Assembly (NCBI GenBank): GCA_037178855.1 | Contig: JASJZC010000005.1 | Span: 5,456,001 to 5,520,000 of the forward strand | Source: Oscheius sp. JU75 | Taxonomy: Eukaryota; Nematoda; Chromadorea; Rhabditida; Rhabditidae | Reading direction: 5' to 3' | DNA length: 64,000 nucleotides | Shown here: piece after piece, positions 36,204 to 45,370 of the stretch | Position numbering within the stretch: position 1 is the first letter of the stretch | How the letters are laid out: every line of letters starts with the position of its first letter | The notes under the pieces: model-generated | Databases searched by the model: none | What the model was told of the DNA's origin: nothing | What the model saw: the letters and a program-made list of their open reading frames with translations, nothing else | Position numbers and translations under genes: made by a program

Positions 36204-37658
36204 TCAGGGAGGAATGAAGTACTTACTAATACTGAAGACATCATCAGAATCGTCAAACTCGCTGTTGAGCAGGAGGTCGATCTTCTTGGAGAGAAGTTCC
36301 GCCTGAATGTCCTCCAACGACGGTCTTTCCTGCGACTTGCTGCTGTTACTGTACGTCTTCTTCTTTCCCCTCGGAGGATGGGAAGAATCGCCGCCGGCGT
36401 GTATATTACTGCTTCGAGAATCTAGATTTAGCACTTTTTGTTGAGAAGGTGGGATCCACTCACCATTTTTGTTCCTCTTATGAGGCTTTTCCTCAACCTT
36501 TCTCGGGAGATCCAGTTGACGAGAATAGTTGCCAGCCTTGGTGACACCTTCCGGGACATTCTACAACAACACATTATAAGAAGCAGGAATCGCAAACCGT
36601 GTTCTGTTTGAATGGGCTGAACGACGGAAGTCTGTCGCCTCCGGCCAACTGTATGTTTCTCAGCTGATTGTAGACTTCCGGAGGAATCTGTTGCAGACTG
36701 GGAGGAGGAACATGTTCCGAGACGGGTTTCTGCATACCCTGGAAGTGTGAAGGTTGTTGGTAGCACAACTCGAAACAGACCATGACATTAATGCTGGACT
36801 GATTGAGCATAGGAGGAGGAAACGCAGGCATTTTCATGAACGAATAAGGGAACATGGTCGGCGGTTGCTGTCTAGACTTTGTCACGAGGGCATTGTTATT
36901 AGGCTCACGGATATTTGCAAAACGAAACAGTAACAAACATGAAACAGTTAACGAACCTCGTTTATTACCGATTTCGACAGTGTTCGTATTACGCGAACCG
37001 TACATGGTGACAGTGGTAGACTCATTCTCAGAGCTATCTCTGTCAGAGAGATCTTGACGCAACTTTTTGGGCGAATATGGCTCGGCCTGGAATTGAAGCT
37101 ATTGAAAGAAATCCATCAAACTGAATTACCAGCGCACGGCGCATGAAATGAGGCGACTTGTAAGGACAAAATGTGAAAGTTCCAGGAGGAAAATAATCGG
37201 CCGGAGTTATGCAAGCATATCCGAAACTTTCGGAATAATGCGGCAAGGTCGAAGACGGGATTCTTCTCAGTGCGGGACCAACGTGCAATTTGTTGCCCTT
37301 GAAGGCAAGTTTAGCGGCAGGCTGAACGGAAATTGGGTCTTTGTGAACAAAGTGCCCTACCAAATGTTTAATAAACTCGGCCTGTTCCACATTTCCGAGC
37401 GTGATAAAGCTGAACAATCGTTTATACGGCTCCTCCAAATGCAATATTCTGCACTCCCGAACTTGAACGTATTGCTCGAAAAACTCAGTCAGGTCTTCTG
37501 CCGTGGTCTGAGCTTGTTTGTAAAAAGGACAAAAAACCCAAACTTGCAGATTCGGGAAATCCGCCAACGAAAATCCTGTCTGGATATTGCGCAAAATCGA
37601 AACACTGCGACGTAGCAGTTTGGTTGCTCTTCGTAACAGCCGAAGATGAAAGATTCAT
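36204..37658 (-). CDS. daz-1: DAZ/BOULE-family RNA-binding protein
   Basis: The start is the ATG at 37656-37658 (MNLSSSAVTKSNQT). The RRM follows: RNP2 DRIFVGGFP, then, across a 31-bp intron, TTAEDLTEFFEQY, and the RNP1-like KRLFSFITL. The signature NKLHVGPALRR matches the LGPAIRK end typical of DAZ-family RRMs. The rest is Pro/Ser/Gln-rich with short exons ending in an acidic Ser stretch; the stop is taken at 36204-36206, although splicing at GTAAGTACTT would move it slightly downstream. DAZ proteins bind 3' UTRs and control germline translation, and C. elegans daz-1 is needed for oogenesis. RNP1 is less aromatic than usual, so the RRM is somewhat divergent. Confidence 0.7.
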
Positions 37659-37770
37659 CGCCTTGCAAACTGCTGAATAAAGTCTAATCGATCCAAAAAG
37701 AGCTTATCAGACATGGCGAAAACATAAAGGCACCACGGTTCGACTTCACGCAAAAATGCGTCCTGAACGG

Positions 37771-37940
37771 ATATAGCATTTTTTGCGTTTTTCGATGCGT
37801 TCGACCCATTTTTTTCCGCTTGCAAGTTTCAATATTAGATGACTAGTTTTTAGTAGTTTCCCACGCTGAATCGATAAAATCTACTTGCAAGCCGAAAAAA
37901 AGCCAAGCGCTTCGAAAAACGCAGAAAATGCATTACCCGT
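37771..37940. repeat. Fold-back (MITE-like) inverted repeat
   Basis: The left arm (about 37771-37828) and right arm (about 37882-37940) are inverted copies with roughly 80-85% identity by eye. Both contain GCGTTTTTCGA-type sequence and end in CTTGCAAG at the inner edge, separated by a loop of about 53 bp. It has no coding capacity and lies in the gap between daz-1 and the NEMF gene. A flanking target-site duplication was not established. Confidence 0.6.
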
Positions 37941-38229
37941 AAACGGTTCACCAGCCTCGACAGATTAAAGGACTGCTTGCTAGGAGATGGTCCTGGCACG
38001 AATCTCAAATCGGAGCGAGACCAGACGGCAGGAACTTCGAAATTTGAGAAGATTCAAGTTGCAAAACGACTTTTGGTAACATGAGCGCAATGTTTTCTTT
38101 CGATAACTAGCTCATATTTTTTTGAGCGCCTGGTCTCACTTAATAACTAATAAGTCAGCCGCCAAACCATATTGGCCCGGTTTGAGTAATTTTTCCGTTT
38201 CAGCATGACTGTAATTTCCTAGTGGAGAA

Positions 38230-38436
38230 TCAAAGGACGTGGTGACGAAATTCTGCCCTAAGCTCGTCTTGGATCTCGTCTCCAGAGCCAACCAAGTCGT
38301 CCGGGATAGCTAGATCTTCGCTAGCAGCAAGTGCCTCTAAGTCTGTTGTCACGATGAGTGTCAACCAGGATCTCTTCTGCGGATTCTTCGTGTACAAGCC
38401 GACTGGAAAAGCTCCCGCATCGCCGCAGTGACATAT
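38230..38436 (-). CDS. Orphan terminal exon, unidentified
   Basis: A 68-codon open frame starts after an acceptor-like AATCAG and ends at TGA (38230-38232). It has good codon character and an acidic C-terminal half (for example DLAIPDDLVGSGDEIQDELR). No ATG and no upstream exon was found, and the 300 bp upstream on this strand look non-coding up to the NEMF stop. It may be the last exon of a lost gene or a small gene with a non-obvious 5' exon. No family was recognised. Confidence 0.3.
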   Translation of the reverse strand: MCHCGDAGAFPVGLYTKNPQKRSWLTLIVTTDLEALAASEDLAIPDDLVGSGDEIQDELRAEFRHHVL

Positions 38437-38739
38437 CTGATTACATTGGCTCTATTCAATAGGTGTATGGATAAGGTGTGCTTGCCTTCTCTTTACTTTA
38501 TCTTCTCACTCTCTCTAAAGACTCGATAAAAAGCAGTAAAACAGTTCACAATAGGGAACACACAGGGATTTTCAGCTATCAAATGTGGTTCTCGAACTCG
38601 ATAGACAATAGTCGCTTTCGCGTCAATTTTTTTTTCTGTTTTCCAGCATCAAAAACTGCACTCTAAACTGTATTTGCTCGAAAAAAAACTTCAACTAAAA
38701 CCAGTTTAATAAAAATCACGCGGATACCCGAAGAAAAGA

Positions 38740-41700
38740 TTATTTGGCATGGAGTTGAGGCGCCGAGACGCGTACTTTTCCCGGAATGTTGCGAGCCGTG
38801 TCTCCATCGCTGATCAGCAGCTTCATCTGGGCCTGTTCCATCGGCGTGGACGTCTTCGATCGGGAGAAGAGCTCCAAAGCGCTTTTCGCGGCTTTTCCCC
38901 GTTTTCCAGTCCCTGGAGTCAACTTGACCTTGTACTTATAGCTGCTCAGAACCTGGAAATGTCATTGAACAAAAACACATATGGGTACCTGATAAGGAGC
39001 GACGATTGGAATGGCAAACAGCAGGTTGTCCTCCTCGACTGGCTTTCCGGTCAGACTATCGAGAACGGCTGAAACTTGCGATTTGACAGAGGAAGAAGGG
39101 ATATCAAACCGTCGCTATCTTCAACACTGGTCTGTACTTCTTCCTCCTTATCCTCATACTCTTCATCCAGTTCTTTTTCCTCCTTTGGACGCTCTTTTTG
39201 TGATCGTTCCTTCGGCGGCGGCTCCTTTGTCTCTTTTAGAACTTTTTGCTCGATCACGGGCTCGACCTTCTTCCCACGACTTCCAAGCAGAGCCAGACGA
39301 ATTTCTCGCTCATCGTCGTCCTGGTCCTTGTACTTTTTCTTCATCTTCTCCATCTTGTGCTTCTGTCTCTTCGTCGGACCCTTGTTTGCCGCATTCGCCT
39401 TGAGTTCCTCCTCGCGTTTCTTCTCCAAATATTGTGCCGTTTCCTCAGCTTTGGTAGCTATTTGATTTGTCTTCTTCGGCTGTCGGGAGACGGTATTGAC
39501 GGCGATGATAGAGTATTCCTCATCTTCTTGCGTCTTCAGGCCTTTGATGTTCAGCTGTAAATATTAACTATAGAAAAAGGATAAGAGATTGCTACTTCAA
39601 CGTCAGGGAACTCAATCTCCACGTTTTCTTCCCGTTCCTCGCCGTTGTTCTGTTCAGCTTCATCTTCTCCTTCCAGCTCGACTTCGAGATCTTCTGTGGC
39701 CTCACTTTCGGCTACCTCACTGGCGGAACAGTCAATTATCTGAAGCCAATCGAGGATCTTCCAAACGAAAAACAAACCTTGCGCTCTCCTTTATGCCTCT
39801 CAACGCCTTCCTCGTCCACCCGGAACAGAATTCCGAATCCCATGATAAGTTGACTGGCCGGCATGTAATTCTTCTTTCCGCGAATCATGAACGAGCCCGA
39901 GGCCAGATATTCTCCGCTAGGAGCTGTTCGAGATACCTACGTATATTAGTAAAAAGGAAACATATGATTAAACCTGGTCGTGACGAACCCACCAGGCACT
40001 GGCAACGACTTTGGCCTCCCAGGCATTCGAATAACAGACGGCCATTTGAGCGGCCTCGTTAAGAGTTTTCGGCGGGATTTCTCCTCGCTCCGGCTTGTTT
40101 CTGAAGCAGTTTATTAAGATCGAATGATCAAGAAATGTGCCTAATGATGACGGAGGCGGCTCCTCGAATATCTGCATGCATGTAAATATCGCCTTCTCGA
40201 AGGTATTTTTTGACCAGGAGCTCGTTTTGCTGGGCGTCCCTCCCAGCCACGACCGTGTAGTTTTCGGACGAGATGAACCAGAGGAACTTCTCGAACCACA
40301 TCGGCTTCCGCTTCTTCGTGGCTCGGATATGGATTTGTTCCAGCTGATCGAGTGTCTCCTTCGTCTTTTGACGTGCATTCTTGATGGCTTTTCCGGCCGA
40401 GGCGAGCGTCTTCTCGATCTTTACCGTGGCAGCCTTCTTATCGTCAAAGTAGCGCCGGGAGTTTTGGAAGGCATTAAGAGAAATATCGATATTTGCTTCA
40501 ACTCTGGAAGATATTTCACATCGACAAGTATAAGGTAGATTTTACGGCTGCTCATCCTCATCGTACGGATCGAAGAGCTTCATGATAAACTGGTTATTGT
40601 CCAGCTTCAGCTTCGTGATCAAACTATAAATAACTTCAGTTGCAGAAAAGACAGAACGGATACCTCGCTACGCTGTCGCCATTCTTCGCAGCCGTCTGTC
40701 GCATGTCCTCAATTTCGTCCCAGGAAAGCCGGTTGGCTACAGCAGCTCTGATGATCAAAAGAGCCTTCTCGACCAGATCCGTATTGGTGATAATTCTCTC
40801 GGCCACAAGTTTGCTCTTTTCCTGCGCATTGGAGAGAGCCTCCACGCGACCTTCCTGATCCCTCTTGACATTGTCCAACTTCTTCAGAGCCTCCTTCTCC
40901 ATGTTTAACGTTCGCTGGTTCTGTTTCTGTTCGTCCAGCTTCGAATAGAACTCGTCAATAGCCTCACTGAATGAGGGAAACTGTTTGTAAAGGCCCTTGG
41001 CTATTTGTGCGAAAAGGAACGGGTGGTACTCCTACAATTTTCAATGAAAAAGATATGAAATGGGGTACCTGATAACTCTCAAACTTGTCGCCATCAGCAC
41101 GAGCTTCCTCCTTATAGGTGATGAAACCTTGACATGGTTGGTCACGAATCTGCTGGTAGACATCGAAGCCTTTGTTCAGAGCAGTATGGATTGTGGATAC
41201 ATCTTCTCTGGACGAGGTGATATGAACTTGGAACTGAACATGTTTTTTTACATTTTCCCTGTATCCTATTCATACCAAAGCATTGTGAGGAATTCCCTGA
41301 GTGGAGAGAGCATGGTCAATTAGTGGTCCTCCGAGTTGAGTCAGCGGCGAAAGAATTCTTCTCAAATTCTCTCCCTTCTTGACATTCGCCAGAGCCGTGG
41401 CAATCACCTCCTCCGAGGGAAGACAGTCCTCTTGCCGGACATTCTCGACCGGATACTTTTCCCTCACAGACAGCTTCACATCCGTATCTTTGTCAGTTCG
41501 AGGTCGGAGAATGTTCAGAATGACGTAGTCGTGATCGGTCAGAAGAATATTTCCTCTGTAAAATAGGGTGTCAAGGGCAAAATCAAGGTGTGGTACCTGT
41601 CATAGAGCTCTACAATCACATGCACAGCTCGATCCTCGTCTCCGAAACGCATGTCGACGACTCTATCGACTCCCAACTGTGAAATATCTTCGAGCCTGAA

Positions 41701-42029
41701 TTTTCACTGCATTCTACAAAAAAAAAAGAATTTACCTTTTCTGCTTGACATGCTTCCTCATTTTCATACTGAAAGACGAAGGAAATTGAGCTTTCGGCCA
41801 GTCAATATTCGTCTTTTGGATCCGCATTCCAGACTCGAACAGAATCACAGCCTTTTCCTCGGGCCTGAAGAGAAGTTTGTACTGGAATAAGTACCAAAGC
41901 CAACTTTTGCAACCGAATGAGATACGTTTTTGAGTTGATGTCATAGATGTTGTTCACTCGCATACCGATCAGTGGTTTCAAGTCGTGGATTACGGCCATC
42001 AAGTCGACTGTAGTGAATCGATTCTTCAT
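38740..42029 (-). CDS. NEMF/Rqc2 homologue, ribosome-associated quality control
   Basis: It reads from the ATG at 42027-42029 ([19 protein letters not shown]) to the stop at 38740. The N-terminal NFACT domain has [37 protein letters not shown] and [14 protein letters not shown], and the catalytically important Asp-Arg pair in [13 protein letters not shown] coiled-coil middle follows (about 40630-41040), then a second NFACT segment. An acidic/basic low-complexity region rich in Glu and Lys covers 39050-39780. The C-terminal domain is [19 protein letters not shown] ... [22 protein letters not shown] binds stalled 60S-peptidyl-tRNA complexes, recruits Listerin and adds C-terminal tails. Length and domain order look complete. 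It is about 280 bp downstream of the selenoprotein K gene on the same strand. Confidence 0.9.
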
Positions 42030-42311
42030 TTTGCCTGTAAATTGGAAAGAAAGTAAAGGAGAAAAGAAATTCCAGAAGTGGCCAAGGTACAAATAAAGCT
42101 CTGCGATCACGGGGGAGAGGTGTTGAAATAGGTAGTGGCGGGATTGCACAACGTCTACGCGCAATGAGTGAAGAGATATGAGAAAATAGTTTGAACAGCG
42201 GCTGACAAAATAAGATATAGTAAAAGTTTTAATTCAATCACACAAGTTGAAAGAATGTCGTTGTGCACAGTATACAAGGCAAGGGACTAAATAATATGAT
42301 AAACAAACAAT

Positions 42312-42383
42312 CAACACAAAAAAATCAGCGATAGGCGTTGCTGTGCAATTTGGCCGTCACGCGTCACAAGGTTCTGTGTGTTG
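42312..42383 (-). promoter_or_regulatory. Candidate SECIS element (form 2) for selenoprotein K
   Basis: In the RNA of the minus strand, CAACACA (42383-42377) pairs perfectly with UGUGUUG (42318-42312) as helix I. A UGAC (42366-42363) and a UGAU (42327-42324) face each other as the non-Watson-Crick quartet. Helix II is GCG...GGC with GCC...CGC, broken by a small internal mismatch. An unpaired AAA (42351-42349) lies exactly 11 nt after the quartet, the usual spacing. A small apical hairpin UUGC-ACA-GCAA follows, as in form 2 SECIS elements. It begins 126 nt after the UGA codon. Helix II is weak, so the call needs a covariance model. Confidence 0.55.
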
Positions 42384-42460
42384 TTTTTAGAGAAGTCGGT
42401 CAAGCTTAGATGGATCGAATGCAGCTGTCGACTCCTTCTGTCTGGACGCAATCCAGACAT

Positions 42461-42942
42461 TTACCTAAACTTGATTCTAGAACAGTCCTTCAAAGGATCC
42501 AACCTGGCTCATCCGCCTCCAGCCATAGGTGGACAGGACATTCCACTGGATTGAGGCAGCCGGCCGATTTGACGGCGAAAAGTTCCAGGTCCACCTGGTC
42601 CACCGCTTCCTGGCCAGCGACCTCCACCGCCGCCACCTCCTCCACGCCTCAAATGATCCCGATTGTCGTTGCCAGTAGCCTGTGAAGCCTCGAGGCCGAA
42701 AAGAGACTTGAAACTAAAAGTCGAGTCTATTAAACGAGGAATCAAAGTCACTTACAAGAGTATGAAGACCGAAAAGAAGTTGAGTATTGCGGCGACTATG
42801 GAAAAGTGGTTATCCACCACATTTCCACCTGAAAAATTCTTTTGAGCCAACTTGTGTTTGCGAACATGTTTCTATTTTCTGCTCCAGTAGCTCTAAACAG
42901 TAAAAGGGATAACTGCAACTCACTTTTATCGACGTAGACCAT
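42461..42942 (-). CDS. selenok: Selenoprotein K homologue with in-frame UGA
   Basis: Exons 42942-42924, 42828-42756 and 42713 onward encode MVYVDKSGNVVDNHFS, a single membrane helix (AAILNFFSVFILFFKSLFG), and a Gly/Arg-rich tail ending SCPPMAGGG. A UGA follows at 42511-42509, then Ala-Arg and 13 more codons to TAA (42463-42461). Human SELENOK has the same plan: short luminal N-terminus, one helix, Gly/Arg-rich cytosolic tail, and Sec near the end in PPMAGG-Sec-GR. The UGA is residue 99 here versus 92 in human. SELENOK is an ER membrane protein that acts with DHHC6 in palmitoylation and in ER-associated degradation. If UGA is a stop, the protein would simply lack Sec; a SECIS-like hairpin at 42312-42383 argues for decoding. 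Confidence 0.8.
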
Positions 42943-43632
42943 TCTGTTAGCTGTAGGTGTTATCGCTTAGCACATCTAAAATTTTTGTTATGGAAAAACA
43001 TATGAAGAGAGACGATAAAGGAGAAAAACTGGAACTACCAGCCGGTATATTCTGTTGCGCGGGCACTTGTAAACGCAGTGCAGTCACCTTGTTTTTCTTC
43101 CACTTCATCGGTCTATTTCTTCTTCTTTCCTGTTCTTATTTTTTTTTTGGTTTTTACCTATATACATTGTAGCTCACTAACTAACGACTATGCTGATTCA
43201 ACAGCGCTACTACGTTTTCCAATAAAAGCTGTGAGCAACAGTTCCCCCATTCTGACCAGCCGTTACTTTTTTGTTCGTTTTTGTTATTCGGCTAGTTTGG
43301 AGGCTAAAACGAAATGTAGGCGTGAAACATGAAACAAAAAAAAGATACAATCAAGTAGTTGAGACGGCTGAATGGCGATAAAGGATCGACACGTGGAAAA
43401 GTCTGCCCAAAACGGCTAAGGCGACGTGTAGCAAATTTCGATAGAGTTGTTGTGAAGTCTGTCTGAGTTGTCGTATATCTTTTGAATAACACTTCTCCCA
43501 CACAGTCTCCTCTCTCTTGATCTTCTCTGCATCACTCATACATTTTTTTCAGACCAATTCTTCGTTGGACACACTTCAATATTTGGTCCCTATTGGCAGC
43601 AACTCAACTTCACTGGCCTTCTCTTCACAAAT
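42943..43632. other. Intergenic region between selenok and bet-1
   Basis: It should hold the divergent promoters of selenok (-) and bet-1 (+). Short open frames on both strands (for example minus 43351-43539) have no recognised motifs. No repeat was seen. Confidence 0.3.
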
Positions 43633-44129
43633 ATGGCTGCTTACAGGGGTGGGCGAGGTATTTCTTGGGTTCTTGATTAATTCCTAGCATCCCATCTGTT
43701 AACTTTCCCTAATCCAGACCGAATACTGCCGGTATTTTTTTTTTTTTTCAGGATCGGATTACACCTACATGGAGCGTCAAAACGATGATCAAATAGGCCT
43801 GCTGTCAAACAAAGTGAAATTGCTTAAAAATGTGGATTTTTTTTTCTTAGCCTGTTCATCAATTTGATCGTTTTAGGTCGCTGTCGACATGGGCAACGAG
43901 GTCCGAAATCAGAACGCGTACCTTGACGGCATGGGTGATGATTTCTCCGCAAACACTGGTCTTCTCGGCGGTGTCATGAACAAGTTGAGCAATGTGAGGC
44001 TAGCTGGAGGTTGGTTCTCTTTCTGATCATCCAAAAAAACATTCACCAGGTCACAAAATGCTGCTATACCTCATCGGCTTCTCCCTCTTCGTTTTTTTCT
44101 GCATCTGGGCCGTCGTCAAAACTTCATGA
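43633..44129 (+). CDS. BET1-type ER-Golgi Qc-SNARE
   Basis: Four exons start at the ATG 43633-43635 (MAAYRGGRG), continue with SDYTYMERQNDDQIGLLSNK, then the SNARE helix VAVDMGNEVRNQNAYLDGM with DDFSANTGLLGGVMNKLSNV, and finish with a C-terminal membrane anchor (MLLYLIGFSLFVFFCIWAVV) before TGA 44127-44129. The size (about 105 residues) and order match BET1, a SNARE for ER-to-Golgi vesicle fusion. The first intron (43658-43751) has a long poly-T tract. The zero-layer Gln is expected in QNAYL. It leads a run of four plus-strand genes. Confidence 0.88.
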
Positions 44130-44358
44130 GAACTCGTCATACTGAGCCGTATTCTGTGATATGTGTGTACATTGTTGTCTTAATTGTGCGAAAATGAGAC
44201 ATTTCTTTATTTGTATGAAACTAATGTGCGACTACATACTGTTTGGTCTTTCCGTTAGCACGGATTGTTATTACTGCCATCTTCGGAACAATCTTTTGAG
44301 AGCAGTTCTGTACACGGTTCCTGTATTGTTCACTGCTATTCCATACGTTTAGTCTAAT

Positions 44359-45235
44359 ATGATAGGCACGCGGCTGTTAGCAGTTTTTCCAATCACTCGA
44401 CGGGGTTTCCGTTTACCTGCAGTTCAAAGCGTCGGATTCAAACCAGGTACTTCTTAGATTACTTTGTGAACAGAAAATGCCTCGACTTCTAAATTATGTC
44501 AGGTTTTTGTAGGACGCGGTACCGGAGACAGCGGCCAGTCATCACTGTTCAACAATGAGCGACGCTGGAAGGACGATCTGGCCTTTCAAGCAGTAGGAGC
44601 TACAGATGAACTGGCGTCACTTCTGGGGTCAGTTTTTCTCATGTAAAGAAAAACCTATCGACTTCAGACTGTGTGGTGAAAAAGCCAAGCAGGATGGTCT
44701 TGAGGATGTTGTCGAGCTGCTGACCCGTCTCCAGTGCTGTCTCCAGGACGTCATGGCTCATTTTGCTACTCCGCCGGGTAAATCGTCCCCAAAGAAGCGG
44801 AAAATTACGAAGATTGACATCGAGATGGTCGAATGGGTTCACGCTGAAATTGACAGATTCGGGGATCAGTTGCCTCCGCTACGACAATTCATTCTTTCCG
44901 TAAATTTTGCCTATTTTTCTGGCCAATATCTTTCTTCAGGGAGGCGGTGAAACGTCTACTACTCTTCAATTCGCGAGAGCAGTCTGTAGACGAACCGAAC
45001 GGACTGTGGCTCCGCTGCTGAGAGAGCAACTTGTCGATCCCCAAGCTTTGAAGTTTTTGAACAGGTTCGCCTATATACTGCATTTCTTGAAATCTTCTTC
45101 AGAACTAGCGATCTGCTCTTCGTTCTCGGTCGTTACGCCTGCATGAAGAAAGGAAATGACGAGCTGACGTATCTACGCCCGAAAGAATTCACATCACAGC
45201 GGTGGATCCGCAAAAAGTTGGACCCAAAAATCTAA
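44359..45235 (+). CDS. mmab: Cob(I)alamin adenosyltransferase (MMAB)
   Basis: The ATG at 44359 opens a basic N-terminus ([18 protein letters not shown]) that looks like a mitochondrial targeting peptide. Then come the PduO-type motifs: [32 protein letters not shown], and [25 protein letters not shown], ending at TAA 45233-45235. Introns are about 40-75 bp. The enzyme converts cob(I)alamin to adenosylcobalamin for methylmalonyl-CoA mutase. The usual GDKG is GDSG here, a mild change near the ATP-binding site. The gap to the next gene is only 136 bp, with an acceptor-like CCATTCAG just before that start, so the two may share a transcript. Confidence 0.9.
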
Positions 45236-45370
45236 TATTATGTCTATATTTACGTGTATGCAGTTGTAAAACGATATAAAGATTCTATTCATAAATTATT
45301 TTCAAATCATATGTTGTTCCATCGCCTACCTCTTTTCAATTGTTCTATACAGCAAAAAAGGCCATTCAGA

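Noticed and set aside
39051..39465. Ser-rich plus-strand ORFs at 39011-39465
   Set aside because: They are complements of the Glu/Lys-rich low-complexity part of NEMF on the minus strand.
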